Origin: Caldilineaceae bacterium
Lineage (GTDB): Bacteria > Chloroflexota > Anaerolineae > Caldilineales > Caldilineaceae
Direction: 5' to 3'
Assembly (NCBI GenBank): GCA_019637685.1
Contig: JAHBVF010000012.1
Location: 1 to 64,000 of the forward strand
DNA length: 64,000 nt
This document shows, one piece after another, positions 51,039 to 60,225 of this stretch. The notes beneath the pieces are model-generated. The model searched no databases, was not told where the DNA came from, and worked only from the letters and a program-made list of their open reading frames with translations. A program made the position numbers and the translations under genes. Within the stretch, counting starts at the first letter, position 1; each line of letters begins with the position of its first letter.

Positions 51039-51809
51039 TTCCGGCTCTTGCGACTCCGCGTCCAATGTGGAGGCGACCTGACCGTCCCGCAGAAGCAGAA
51101 CCTCGTCCACGTACTCATCCACCAAACTGTCGTGGGTGACCATTAGAAAAGTCATCTGGCGTTCTCGGACAATGCTTTTGAAGAGTGTTAGAATCTCTCC
51201 GGCGGTGGTGCTGTCCAGTTCACCCGTGGGTTCGTCGGCCAGAATCAGTTGCGGCTCGTTGACCAGTGCCCGGGCAATGGCTACCCGCTGTTGTTGACCG
51301 CCGGACATCTCAAACGGTCGGTGATCCATCCACGGCGCCAACCCCACCAGATCGAGCGCGTCTACGGCCCGCTTGTGGCGTTCTTTGCCCTTCACGCCGG
51401 AAATGCGCAGGATCAGCTCCACATTTTCATAGGCAGAAAGGCTGGGCATCAGCCCAAAAGACTGGAAGATAAAGCCCACGTGGGTGCGCCGCCATTCGGT
51501 CAGTTTGCGTTCACTCCAGTTTCCAATCTCCTCGCCATAGACATGAATCTGGCCTTTGGAAGGCTTATCCAACCCCCCCAGGCAGTTGAGGAGCGTTGTT
51601 TTGCCACTGCCGGATCGTCCCTTCAGAGCCACGAAACTGCCTGTTTCGATGCGCAGATTGACGCCCTGCAGGGCCGCTACCTCCAGGGATCCCAGGTGAT
51701 ATATGCGCCACAGATCAGTGGTTTCGATAGCCGCCACGCCGCTTCTGGCGCGTGGGGCTGATAGGTCTTTGCCAATTGTTTCGCGAGCAACTTCAGGAGT
51801 ACTGGACAT
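51036..51809 (-). CDS. ABC transporter ATPase, LolD/MacB type
   Basis: 257 residues. Walker A-type loop is KGRSGSGKTTLLNCLGGLD (Arg-Ser-Gly-Ser-Gly-Lys), then Q-loop FIFQSFGLMPSLSAYENVEL, signature MSGGQQQRVAIARALVNEPQ, Walker B LILADEPTGELDS, H-loop VTHD. Typical for the MacB/LolCDE group that powers extrusion of lipoproteins, peptides or drugs through FtsX-like permeases. Fourth gene of the export operon; 110 bases separate it from the other ATPase. Its stop lies in repeat B. Confidence 0.9.
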   Translation of the reverse strand: MSSTPEVARETIGKDLSAPRARSGVAAIETTDLWRIYHLGSLEVAALQGVNLRIETGSFVALKGRSGSGKTTLLNCLGGLDKPSKGQIHVYGEEIGNWSERKLTEWRRTHVGFIFQSFGLMPSLSAYENVELILRISGVKGKERHKRAVDALDLVGLAPWMDHRPFEMSGGQQQRVAIARALVNEPQLILADEPTGELDSTTAGEILTLFKSIVRERQMTFLMVTHDSLVDEYVDEVLLLRDGQVASTLDAESQEPE

Positions 51810-51919
51810 CAGCTTCGGTCTCTTTGCAATTCAGTGATTGACAGTCGATGAGCCGCAACAAAATGTGACGACACTTTCCCGGTGGCCTTCTCTGCTTATG
51901 GCTTCTCTGCCCTGGGCTT

Positions 51920-52942
51920 CTATTTGTTCTTTTTGCCACGCAGACGATTCCACAGACTGGTTCCGCCTTCTCGCTGTGTACGCTTGCGGTCGTCTTTGGC
52001 CCGTTCCTGGGCGGCCAATTCAGGCGCGTCCCGTTCTGGCGCGGCGCGGATGAGAATGCCCTCGTCGGTGACGTCTATGATGGCCCGGCCTTTGATGGCG
52101 AATTGTTCCAGGAACTCTTTGGGCACTTGCAAACGGCCCGCGCTGTCCAAAACCACCAATTCCTCAAAATGATCTTCCATCACCGGCTCGGACGCGGACT
52201 GTTCCTCTGTCTGGCTTTCCTGCGTGCCGTTCACCTGCACACGGCTGGATCGCCGGGTTTCGCTGGACAGCATCCCATCCCGAATAGAGACCACCCGTTC
52301 CACGTGCCGGGCAATGCCGGGGTCGTGGCTGACGATGATTGTGGTCAGACCCAATTCGTCTGTCAGGCGATGGAAGGTCCCGTAGATGATCTTGGCTGTG
52401 GCCGAATCCACTTCGCCGGTGGGTTCATCAGCCAAGAGCAGGCTGGGGTTGTTGGCCAGGGAGACAGCAATCGCCACCCGCTGCTGCTCGCCGCCGGATA
52501 GTTCGGTCAGTTTGTGGTGCGAGCGCCCGTGCAGGCCGACCAGTTCCAGCAGATATTCGGCCCGCTTGCGTTTGCCCCGGCCCGATGCCCCGGCCAGCGT
52601 CATGGGCAGTTCCACATTCTCCACTGCGTTGAGATAGGGAACCAGGTTACGGGCGCTCTGCTGCCAGACAAAGCCCACTTCCTCTCGCCGGTAGCGGGTC
52701 AGTTCGATTTCATTCATCTTGAGCAGGTCGTGTTCGCCCACCCGCACCCGTCCCGCGGTAGGCCGATCCAATCCGCCCAGGATATTCATCAGCGTGGATT
52801 TACCACTGCCGCTGGCTCCGATAATCCCCATCAATTCGCCAGACCGCACTGAGAGGTTCAGCCCTTGCAGGGCCAGCACCTCCAGATCAGCCACCTGGAA
52901 AATTTTGACAACTCCGTCGCAAAAGATAAAGGGTTCGTTCAT
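51920..52942 (-). CDS. ABC transporter ATPase fused to an AbrB/SpoVT-like C-terminal domain
   Basis: 340 residues. Residues 1-225 are a MacB-type ATPase: GASGSGKSTLMNILGGLDRP, FVWQQSARNLVPYLNAVENV, LSGGEQQRVAIAVSLANNPS, LLLADEPTGEVDSA, VSHDPGIARHVERVVSIRDG. After a linker rich in Glu/Ser come about 45 residues (LVVLDSAGRLQVPKEFLEQF, AIKGRAIIDVTDEGILIRA) with the swapped-hairpin AbrB/SpoVT signature. A Lys/Arg-rich tail ends the protein. The AbrB part binds DNA in transcription factors; here it may serve dimerisation or sensing. The start directly abuts the permease stop. Confidence 0.88.
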   Translation of the reverse strand: MNEPFIFCDGVVKIFQVADLEVLALQGLNLSVRSGELMGIIGASGSGKSTLMNILGGLDRPTAGRVRVGEHDLLKMNEIELTRYRREEVGFVWQQSARNLVPYLNAVENVELPMTLAGASGRGKRKRAEYLLELVGLHGRSHHKLTELSGGEQQRVAIAVSLANNPSLLLADEPTGEVDSATAKIIYGTFHRLTDELGLTTIIVSHDPGIARHVERVVSIRDGMLSSETRRSSRVQVNGTQESQTEEQSASEPVMEDHFEELVVLDSAGRLQVPKEFLEQFAIKGRAIIDVTDEGILIRAAPERDAPELAAQERAKDDRKRTQREGGTSLWNRLRGKKNK

Positions 52943-55822
52943 TTAGACAGTCTCACCCAGTTTAATGGCTTGGAATATCTTCATTCGCATGAGCAATGTG
53001 ACCAGCGCGCCCAGCGCGACGACAAAGAGCACGCCGAAGAGAGCGTAGATGCGGAAGATGGCAGGCCAGGCGATGTTGACGAGGAAGGGCGGTATCAGCT
53101 CTTCCGGATGTGTGCCCACTTGCAGGTGGGGGATAAAGAGTTCGCTCATCCAGGACCCCAGCAGTGTGCCCACCCCGATCCCGACCAAAATCAGGAAGGC
53201 CAGTTCCCAGGCGAGGAAAAGCGTCATCTGCCAGGATGAAAGGCCAATGGCACGCAGTGTGCCCAGCTCGATAAAGCGACGCCGGAATGAGAAAAGCGTG
53301 TAGAGCAGGAAGCCCAGCACAGTCAGCACACCCGCGGCCAGAAAGCCCACCGAGAGCACGCCAAACAACCCCTGCCGTTCGGGCAATTGTTGCAATTTGG
53401 CGATCTGTTCCCGGGCTGACTGCCAATCGATAACATTGATGTCGTAGTTGCGCAGTTCACGGCTGAGTTGATTGTAATCCACGCCCTGATCGATGGAAAT
53501 GAGCACGTCGTAGGGAAACTGGCCGCCCAGTTGCTCGAATATGTAGTCGAGATTGCCCACCATCAACGGCCCGTCGTCGTCGGGATACCAGCCAGGGAAA
53601 AAGTCAAACTCGCCCACCACTTTCATAATCATTTCGGCGCGCCTGCCATAGTGGGAGATATTCACCTGCAAACTGTCCCCCACCCGAATGGTATTCTCCT
53701 GCATAAACTTGCGGGGCAACAGGACGCCTTCGTTGGCAATCGCCAGGGAATTCATCAGCGCGCCCAGGCTGGCGGGTGCAAAATCCCGACGCCAGTAGGC
53801 CACATTGGGGAAGTCCAGCCGGTCGATCCCGTAAAAGATCGCCTCCTGCCATCGGCCCTGCAACTGGGTTCGCACATCGAACTCAGCAATGCGGGTGGCC
53901 TGCTTAATTTCTTTGGCCTTGTAATGTTCTGAGACCGGCACAAATGTCCAGACAATCGGATCGCCCGCTCCGCCAGCCCCACCCCCCTGTTCTCCCCCCG
54001 CTTCTGGCGGGGCTGATCCCAGTTCCATCAGCCGGGTGTCCGCACCGACTTTGTAATATACCCGATCAAACAGGTGATCATCCAGGGTTTGGGCCAGGGA
54101 AGTGGTAAAAGCGGAGAGGCTGAGTGTCAGCACCAGCAGAATCATCGGCGCGGTGTAGAGTCCCCGGTTGCGGGCCAAATGGCGGGCTGCCAGCAGCAGA
54201 CCCACCGCATTGGTCCGGGCTGATACCCAGGCCAGGAAAGACATCACCGGCGGCAGAAAACGCAGGGCCACCAGTGTCAACGCAAAGATGCCCAGGGCCG
54301 GCACGAGGAAGAGCAGCGGATTCTCAAAAAGGCTGTTGCCGCTGGCTTGTCCGGGCAGGGCAATCCCGCCTTGCTGCTGGAGCAAATAGATCCCATAGCC
54401 TGCCGGGATCAGCAAAATTATATCCAGCCAGGCCCGTTGCCACCAGGGCGGCATAAGCGAGCGGGCCTGCTCCATTTTATAGGTGACGATTGTATGCTTG
54501 GCCGCGTTGAAGGTGGGGATGACCTGGGCAATCAACGTTACGGCCAGCGCGCCAAGTCCGAAACGCATGACCGTCTGGCTCAGCGAAAGGCGTAGATGGG
54601 TCTCCAGGGTAAAATTCAGGAAACTACGGGTGGAGCCAATTAAATCGGCCACCTGAAAGCTGGCGGGAATGCCAATCCCCAACGCAAACGCGCCCAGAAA
54701 GATTGCCTCGACGCTGGAAATACCCAACACTTGTCCGGCGGACGCGCCACGGCTGCGCAGCACGGCAATTTCATTGCGCTGTCGCCCCACGGCCAGCCCC
54801 ACCACAAGCCCAATGAAGGCAAGCAGCAGACCAATAATGGGAATGCTGAAGGCGTAGAGAAAGAGCGTGAGAACACCGCTGGATCGCTGGTACTTGCGCA
54901 GCGCGTCCAGGGGCGAGATGCTCAGTTGTGTATTGGCGATGAGTGTGGCTGTGCGCTGCTCCACCTGTCGGCTGCGGGCCAAAATGCGGCCCACGTCGCT
55001 GGCCGTCACCCCATCTCCATCCATCACCAGATACCAGAGCGCCAGATTGACATCACTGGGATATTCCGGCGCAATGCGGTTGACATAGCTCGCTTCTGGC
55101 AGCAGCAGAACATCTTCCAGCGTATTCAGGTTGTAGAACCAATATTCTTCTGTCGGGTCTTTGGCTTCCCAGATGCCCGCGACCTGCACAGAGATTTGGA
55201 CTGTGCGCGTCTGCTCATTGGAACGGATGCGGCGAAAAGTGACGTATTCCTCTCCCACCTGGGTTCCCAGGGTGTCGGCCAGGCCACGGCTCATCAATAC
55301 TTCGACGGGCGCGTCCCCTGTGGCTTCTGTGACCTGGGGCCAGTGCCCTTCCAGGATATTGATGTGGTCTTCAAGCTGGGAAATGAAGCCGATATTGACC
55401 CAGGCCAGGGGGTCTGTAGCATCTGAATAGGCTACACCTTCTGTAGGAAAGAGGCGCAGATTATCGGTCTTGAAATAGCGCACTGTCTGCTTGTGGGGCA
55501 GGCCAATAGCGTCGGCGGCTGGGCCAGAAAGATAGGCATCCAGCGGACCCATTTCCTCCCACTCTTTGGTTCCATACGTGGAACCCAAATAGCGGAACAT
55601 ATAGGCAAAAGGGGGCCGCTGGACATTGCCGCCGGCCCCGGTTGCGCCCAACTCATCCTGCAATATCTGATAGTAGACAGCATCGGCATAGAGCGGGATG
55701 CTCATCACAAGTGCGATGGCGGTAATCAGACCTGTAACCAACGCCAGGGCCAGCCAGCGCTGGGCCAGGAGTCGTTTGACAGCGACGACGACAATCGCCC
55801 AACCGCGCAATAAGATTGCCAT
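52943..55822 (-). CDS. FtsX-like ABC permease, large MacB-type
   Basis: 959 residues. N-terminal helix LALALVTGLITAIALVMSIP, a large external domain (about 45-310), FtsX core helices (FLYAFSIPIIGLLLAFIGLVVGLAVGR, GISSVEAIFLGAFALGIGIP, MRFGLGALAVTLIAQVI), further helices after 470, a second external region (about 590-800) and a final FtsX block (GLFGVLSVGFLAAGVLTVLG, LGTLRAIGLSSWQMTLFLAW, YALFGVLFVVALGALVTLL). Such permeases act by mechanotransmission, extruding periplasmic or membrane substrates. Start at 55822, 5 bases after the adaptor stop. The two ATPases follow. Confidence 0.9.
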   Translation of the reverse strand: MAILLRGWAIVVVAVKRLLAQRWLALALVTGLITAIALVMSIPLYADAVYYQILQDELGATGAGGNVQRPPFAYMFRYLGSTYGTKEWEEMGPLDAYLSGPAADAIGLPHKQTVRYFKTDNLRLFPTEGVAYSDATDPLAWVNIGFISQLEDHINILEGHWPQVTEATGDAPVEVLMSRGLADTLGTQVGEEYVTFRRIRSNEQTRTVQISVQVAGIWEAKDPTEEYWFYNLNTLEDVLLLPEASYVNRIAPEYPSDVNLALWYLVMDGDGVTASDVGRILARSRQVEQRTATLIANTQLSISPLDALRKYQRSSGVLTLFLYAFSIPIIGLLLAFIGLVVGLAVGRQRNEIAVLRSRGASAGQVLGISSVEAIFLGAFALGIGIPASFQVADLIGSTRSFLNFTLETHLRLSLSQTVMRFGLGALAVTLIAQVIPTFNAAKHTIVTYKMEQARSLMPPWWQRAWLDIILLIPAGYGIYLLQQQGGIALPGQASGNSLFENPLLFLVPALGIFALTLVALRFLPPVMSFLAWVSARTNAVGLLLAARHLARNRGLYTAPMILLVLTLSLSAFTTSLAQTLDDHLFDRVYYKVGADTRLMELGSAPPEAGGEQGGGAGGAGDPIVWTFVPVSEHYKAKEIKQATRIAEFDVRTQLQGRWQEAIFYGIDRLDFPNVAYWRRDFAPASLGALMNSLAIANEGVLLPRKFMQENTIRVGDSLQVNISHYGRRAEMIMKVVGEFDFFPGWYPDDDGPLMVGNLDYIFEQLGGQFPYDVLISIDQGVDYNQLSRELRNYDINVIDWQSAREQIAKLQQLPERQGLFGVLSVGFLAAGVLTVLGFLLYTLFSFRRRFIELGTLRAIGLSSWQMTLFLAWELAFLILVGIGVGTLLGSWMSELFIPHLQVGTHPEELIPPFLVNIAWPAIFRIYALFGVLFVVALGALVTLLMRMKIFQAIKLGETV

Positions 55823-55827
55823 TGGGT

Positions 55828-57012
55828 TTATTGTCCTACTACTGTCTGGCCTTCTTCCAGGCCCTCTTCGATTTCAACCCGATCGGCGGTTTGGATGCCG
55901 ACGGTTACATCCACACGGCGCTGGACATCGCCATCCTGCACCACAGCAAACCGCCGCCCGTCAAAGACACGCAGGGCCTGCGGTGGCAACCAGAGCACAT
56001 TGTCCTTGCGTTCCAGCTCGGCCTGGACACGTACCAGATCGCCCATTTTGTAGCCAGCTTCTTCCTGGCTCTGGTCGATGGAAAGGCGGGTGGATTTGTC
56101 CAGATCGTCCACTGTGGTGCCGCCGCCTGTGCCATAGGGATAGGGCAGTTTGCGCACAACGCCGGTCAATGTAGAACCCGGCCGGCTGGGCAGCACAACA
56201 TTGACAACCAATCCTTCCTGCAACTCGTTGAGCTGATCGCTCACCAGATCAGCCTTGATTTCCAGTTCGCTGTTGTCTGCGATGACGGCCACGGGTTTGA
56301 AAGCCTCGGCCGCGCGTCCGACAGTCAGGGAGACGGAAAGCAGTTCACCGGTGAAGGGCGCAACCACCTGGGCATCCTCCACCGCCTTGAGCAGTTTGTC
56401 CACATTCAACTGGGCGCGGGCCACATCATTGACCAGCAGCGGATCCACCCCTTCTTCCAGGCGGGAGACGGCGATTTCGGCCAGTTCCACCTGTTTGCGT
56501 TGCAAGGCCAGATTGAGCGAACCTTCTGGCTCCTGGGTGATCAGATTGAGCAGGCGCAGATTCGCCATATCCAGATTGAGCTGGGCCGTGCGCCGGTCAA
56601 AATCCAGGGTACGCTGGGCTTTTTCCAATTGGGATTGGGCGCGTTCCAGGTTGAGGCGAGCCGACTCCACCTCCCGTTCCAGATCGTCGATTTCCAGGTC
56701 TGCAATCACAGAACCTGCTTCGACAGTATCCCCGCGTTTGGCATAAATGGCACGCACACGGCCATTGGCCCGGAAGAAGAGTTCTTCTTCCACCACAGGC
56801 GCGATGCGACCGCTGAAGATCAGCTCTTTGACAATCTCCCCCGTCCGCACTGTATAGGTGGGCTTGAGGGGCACGGCTGGGGTTGGAATTGGTGTTGGTG
56901 TTGGTTCATCTGATGACACTTGCGCGGAACGACCTGTTGGAAGCAAGGCACATCCGGCAAGAGCGAAAGTCAGAAGCAACAGGGGACCGATTCGGAGGAT
57001 GGTTTTTCCCAT
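55828..57012 (-). CDS. MacA/HlyD-type periplasmic adaptor lipoprotein
   Basis: 394 residues. Lipoprotein signal with lipobox LAGC (about 17-21), a Pro/Thr linker (EPTPTPIPTPAVPLKPTYTV), then the first half-lipoyl piece FRANGRVRAIYAKRGDTVEA, a long coiled-coil hairpin (about 110-215, RLNLERAQSQLEKAQRTLDF and on), the second half-lipoyl VVAPFTGELLSVSLTVGRA, beta-barrel and membrane-proximal domains to the end. First gene of an operon with an FtsX permease and two ATPases; together a MacAB-like exporter. In a bacterium with one or an atypical outer membrane the adaptor may present substrate outside. Confidence 0.9.
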   Translation of the reverse strand: MGKTILRIGPLLLLTFALAGCALLPTGRSAQVSSDEPTPTPIPTPAVPLKPTYTVRTGEIVKELIFSGRIAPVVEEELFFRANGRVRAIYAKRGDTVEAGSVIADLEIDDLEREVESARLNLERAQSQLEKAQRTLDFDRRTAQLNLDMANLRLLNLITQEPEGSLNLALQRKQVELAEIAVSRLEEGVDPLLVNDVARAQLNVDKLLKAVEDAQVVAPFTGELLSVSLTVGRAAEAFKPVAVIADNSELEIKADLVSDQLNELQEGLVVNVVLPSRPGSTLTGVVRKLPYPYGTGGGTTVDDLDKSTRLSIDQSQEEAGYKMGDLVRVQAELERKDNVLWLPPQALRVFDGRRFAVVQDGDVQRRVDVTVGIQTADRVEIEEGLEEGQTVVGQ

Positions 57013-57125
57013 TGGGCAGTCTCACTTCGTCTATCGATTGTTGGAAGATTTGAGGGCGTATGCAGTTGTGGTAGCTGCATTGGGTTTCCCAGCAGCCGTT
57101 AGCGTGTAGGATTGATTAGGCCAAA

Positions 57126-57154
57126 AGTATACCCCGAAGCCAGAAAAACCGCAA
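57126..57154 (-). promoter_or_regulatory. Probable promoter of the MacA-like export operon
   Basis: Minus strand: TTGCGG (57149-57154), 17-nt spacer, TATACT (57126-57131). Transcripts would start about 100 bases before the adaptor ATG. Confidence 0.4.
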
Positions 57155-57259
57155 AGTTGTGGAAAGTCCTTGTGCGGTTTAGTCGATCTGATATGGGTTG
57201 TGCCTGTTCTTCTACCACTTCCCCCGTGCCCACCATTTCCCCGCAAGCCTGGAACCCGC

Positions 57260-57265
57260 TATAAT
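57260..57265 (+). promoter_or_regulatory. TATAAT -10 box, possibly leaderless transcript
   Basis: TATAAT ends 8 bases before the ATG at 57274 of the flippase-like gene, so a start at the usual 6-8 bases downstream would give an almost leaderless mRNA. The -35 region is poor (TTCCCC). Confidence 0.35.
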
Positions 57266-57273
57266 TCTTGCCT

Positions 57274-58272
57274 ATGAATTCCGACCTGCGCCGTAAATTG
57301 ATCTGGTCTTTGTTGCTGGCTTTTCTGGTCTATGTGGGCCTGGTGCTCTATGCCGATTGGCGGTCGTTGCGCCACTTTCTCTCCAACTTTCCCTGGGGCT
57401 GGCTGCCTGCCGTCCTGGGATTAACTTTGCTCAACTACGCGGGACGTCTGCTCAAATGGCACTGGTATCTGCATCTGGTCGGTGTTCCCATTGCTTTTGC
57501 CGACAGCGCGCGTATTTTCGGCATCGGCTTTCTGATGGTGCTGACGCCGGGCAAGGTGGGTGAGTTCTTCAAAAGTGTGATGGTGCGCAATGTCACTGGC
57601 ACGCCTGTAGCTGTGACCGCGCCTGTGGTGCTGGCCGAACGCATGACCGATGGCCTGGCTATGCTGATTCTGGCAGGGGTGGGTCTTTTTGCGTTTGCAG
57701 ACCCAGCCGCGCGCTTGGCCGCGGGGATAGCGTTGGCGGGGATCGCCGGTGTGATCGTTGTCGTGCAGATTCGCCCTTTGGCCCTTTGGCTGCTCCACCA
57801 CGCCGAACGGCTTCCGCTGATCCGTCGCTTTGCAGGCAGCTTTGTTCAATTGTACGAGAGCAGCTACATTCTTTTCCGACCCCGCAATCTTTTGATAGCA
57901 GTCAGTATCGGCGTCGTCAGTTGGCTGGGCGAGGGACTGGCCTATTTTCTGGTGGTGTGGGGGATGGGGGCCGAACCCAGTTTTACATCCGCGCTGATCG
58001 CTGTCTTCGTCTTCAGCATCAGTTCTATCATCGGCGCGGTGGTGGCCACACCCGGCGGGCTGGGTGGGACAGAAGGTTCGCTGGTGGCGTTGAGCGAACA
58101 ATTGTTGGGTATGGCCCGCACCCCGGCCAGCGCCGCGGCTCTGCTGGTCCGCTTCGCCACTCTCTGGTTTGGGGTTCTGCTGGGAGTGATCAGCCTGCTC
58201 CTGTGGCCCCATTTGCTGATTGAGCAATCCCCCTTGCCGTCTGCCGCCCGCGACCCGTCGTCCACTTCCTGA
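57274..58272 (+). CDS. Lysylphosphatidylglycerol synthase TM/AglD-type flippase-like membrane protein (UPF0104)
   Basis: 332 residues from the ATG at 57274; an in-frame TTG at 57268 is possible. About eight membrane helices: LIWSLLLAFLVYVGLVLYA, FLSNFPWGWLPAVLGLTLLNYAGR, then GIGFLMVLTPGKVGEFFKS (the conserved TPG-x-x-GE motif of this family), APVVLAERMTDGLAMLILA, VSIGVVSWLGEGLAYFLVVW, ATPGGLGGTEGSLVAL. Family members are putative lipid or sugar-lipid flippases. Substrate unknown. Divergent from the export operon and followed by a PHP hydrolase. Confidence 0.82.
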   Translation: MNSDLRRKLIWSLLLAFLVYVGLVLYADWRSLRHFLSNFPWGWLPAVLGLTLLNYAGRLLKWHWYLHLVGVPIAFADSARIFGIGFLMVLTPGKVGEFFKSVMVRNVTGTPVAVTAPVVLAERMTDGLAMLILAGVGLFAFADPAARLAAGIALAGIAGVIVVVQIRPLALWLLHHAERLPLIRRFAGSFVQLYESSYILFRPRNLLIAVSIGVVSWLGEGLAYFLVVWGMGAEPSFTSALIAVFVFSISSIIGAVVATPGGLGGTEGSLVALSEQLLGMARTPASAAALLVRFATLWFGVLLGVISLLLWPHLLIEQSPLPSAARDPSSTS

Positions 58273-58312
58273 TTTGCAACTTACAACTGGTAATTCATAA
58301 CTGGTGACTCGC
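58270..58312. repeat. Heptamer-type repeat after the flippase gene
   Basis: Seven-base steps TTGCAAC, TTACAAC, TGGTAAT, TCATAAC, TGGTGAC starting at the stop codon. No large hairpin. Confidence 0.45.
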
Positions 58313-58314
58313 TT

Positions 58315-58998
58315 ATGTGGAAAGTCGATCTGCACTCCCATACCATTTATAGCCGGGACTGTCTGACCCGCCCGGAGACAACCATTGCCAAAGCCAGGGC
58401 CATCGGCCTGGACAAATTAGCGATCACCGAACACAACAATCTGGCCGGCGCGCTGGCTGCCAAGAAACTGGCCCCGGACCTGATTATTGTGGGCGAAGAG
58501 ATCAAAACCACCCACGGCGAAATTATCGCCTGGTTTGTCAGCGAAGAAGTGCCCAAAGGACTCTCTCCCCAGGAGACACTGCGCCGGCTGCGGGATCAGG
58601 GCGCGGTGATCAGCATCCCCCACCCCTTGGATTCTCTGCGCGGCTCCGCGATGGGGCTGGAAAATGTGCTGGAAATTATCGAACAGGTGGACGCGCTGGA
58701 AGTGCTCAACGCCCGCTGCGTGCGCCCCGCGGACAACGACGCGGCCCGCGCCCTGGCCGGGCAGCACGGCAAACTGATGACAGCGGGCAGTGACGCCCAC
58801 ATCCCTTTTGAATTGGGCCGTTGCTATATGCAAATGCCCCCTTTTGAAGACAACGCCGAGAGTTTTCTCGCCGCGCTCCAAACAGCCAAACCCACCGGCC
58901 AGGTCAGCCCCTTCTGGCCCCATCTGGCCAGCACCTGGGCCAAGTGGCGCAAGAAAGTGCGGCCTGTAAGGTATGGCGGTCTTTCCCACGGCGCGTAG
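58315..58998 (+). CDS. PHP-domain phosphoesterase
   Basis: 227 residues. Motifs in order: DLHSHTIYSRD (5-15), ITEHNNLAGAL, VGEEIKT with Glu, SIPHPLDSLRG, and AGSDAHIPFELG. These His, Asp and Glu residues build the tri-metal site of polymerase-histidinol-phosphatase proteins. Single-domain PHP proteins hydrolyse small phosphate esters such as nucleoside bisphosphates or histidinol phosphate. No histidine genes are near, so the substrate is open. A basic C-terminal tail (WRKKVRPVRYGG) ends the protein. Confidence 0.87.
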   Translation: MWKVDLHSHTIYSRDCLTRPETTIAKARAIGLDKLAITEHNNLAGALAAKKLAPDLIIVGEEIKTTHGEIIAWFVSEEVPKGLSPQETLRRLRDQGAVISIPHPLDSLRGSAMGLENVLEIIEQVDALEVLNARCVRPADNDAARALAGQHGKLMTAGSDAHIPFELGRCYMQMPPFEDNAESFLAALQTAKPTGQVSPFWPHLASTWAKWRKKVRPVRYGGLSHGA

Positions 58999-59043
58999 TG
59001 CATACACTCGTAACACCAAACCCTTCATCCAGGAAACCCCTCT

Positions 59044-60117
59044 ATGACTACTTCTCCCGCACGCATCGCAATTGTTGGCACAGGCTGGTGGGCCACCGAA
59101 CATCACATCCCCCCGCTTCTCGCACACCCGGACGCTCAACTGGTCGCCCTCTGTGACGCGGATTTGGGCAAGGCGCGCATGACTGCCGACGCCTATGCCA
59201 TCCCCAGCGCGTACGCCAGTGTGGATGATCTGCTGGCCGCTGAAGAACTGGACGGCGTGATTGTTGTGACCAATCACGCCACCCATTATCCGGTTGCCAA
59301 AGCCTGCCTTCAGGCCGGTCTCCACATTCTGATTGAAAAGCCTATGACTCTCTTTGCCAGGGAGGCAAAAGAATTGGTCGAACTGGCCGCGGCGAACAAG
59401 CGGCAGATTGCCATGGGCTACAACCACACCTATGCACCCTATACCATCCACGCCCAACAGATTGCGGCGTCGGGTGTGCTGGGCGAACTGCAATATGCCC
59501 ACGGCATCTTCAACCAACATGTCATGCCGCTGTTGCAGGGCAAATCCACAAGCGCTGGCACCAATACGGAACGAATGGTACACAGCCCCGGCAGCGTATA
59601 CAGCGATCCGGCCCGCTCTGGCGGGGGACACGGCCATCTGCAGATTACCCATCTGGCCTCCCTGCTCTTCTTCATCAGCGGCCGCCGCGTGCGCCGGGTG
59701 CAGGCCCGCATGCGCAATCACGGACTGGCAGTGGACCTGGTGGACGCGTTGCTGGTGGAGTTCGACAACGGGGCATTGGGGAGTATCGGCGGCACGGGCA
59801 ATATGGCCGGTGGCCGCAAAATAGATATGCAACTCTATTGGGAGGAAGGCTGGATCGACATTGACGAAGCCGCGGGCACAGCCCGTGTACAATCCGGCGG
59901 CGCGCTGGAAGAACTGGCCTTGACCGATGAAAACCGTAACTATTATCGCCACGCCACCACCAATAATTTCGTCGATATCATTCTGGGCCGGGCTGAAAAT
60001 CACGTTTCTGGCGAAATCGGCTGGCGGGCCGTGGAGCTACTGGACGCGGCCTATCGATCCGCGGCGAACAACGGCGCGGCGGTGGATGTGACATCACTCT
60101 ATTTGCCCCAAACATAG
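59044..60117 (+). CDS. Gfo/Idh/MocA family oxidoreductase
   Basis: 357 residues. N-terminal Rossmann fold: AIVGTGWWATEHHIPPLLAH, ALCDADLGKARMTADAYAIP, VTNHATHYPVAKACLQAGLH, then LIEKPMTLFAREAKELVELA with the conserved EKP catalytic Lys, MGYNHTY. The C-terminal domain has GGGHGHLQITHLASLLFFIS with the conserved H-x3-H-like region (HLQITH). NAD(P)-dependent oxidation or reduction of a sugar or cyclitol. Fits the sugar-rich context, though its true substrate is unknown. Confidence 0.88.
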   Translation: MTTSPARIAIVGTGWWATEHHIPPLLAHPDAQLVALCDADLGKARMTADAYAIPSAYASVDDLLAAEELDGVIVVTNHATHYPVAKACLQAGLHILIEKPMTLFAREAKELVELAAANKRQIAMGYNHTYAPYTIHAQQIAASGVLGELQYAHGIFNQHVMPLLQGKSTSAGTNTERMVHSPGSVYSDPARSGGGHGHLQITHLASLLFFISGRRVRRVQARMRNHGLAVDLVDALLVEFDNGALGSIGGTGNMAGGRKIDMQLYWEEGWIDIDEAAGTARVQSGGALEELALTDENRNYYRHATTNNFVDIILGRAENHVSGEIGWRAVELLDAAYRSAANNGAAVDVTSLYLPQT

Positions 60118-60153
60118 GGTTCGGCTATTCCCTGGGCATCAATAATCGCAAGA

Positions 60154-60196
60154 AACGAGAAGGGAGGGATCAGCCGCTGATCCCTCCCTTCTCGTT
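60154..60196 (-). terminator. Strong bidirectional hairpin terminator between convergent genes
   Basis: AACGAGAAGGGAGGGATCAG (60154-60173) pairs perfectly with 60177-60196, loop CCG. On the minus strand TTTCTT follows, so it ends the LCP transcript. It lies between convergent stops at 60117 and 60226. Confidence 0.75.
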
Positions 60197-60225
60197 CCAT
60201 TTCCACACACGCGCGGCCAGAACCG

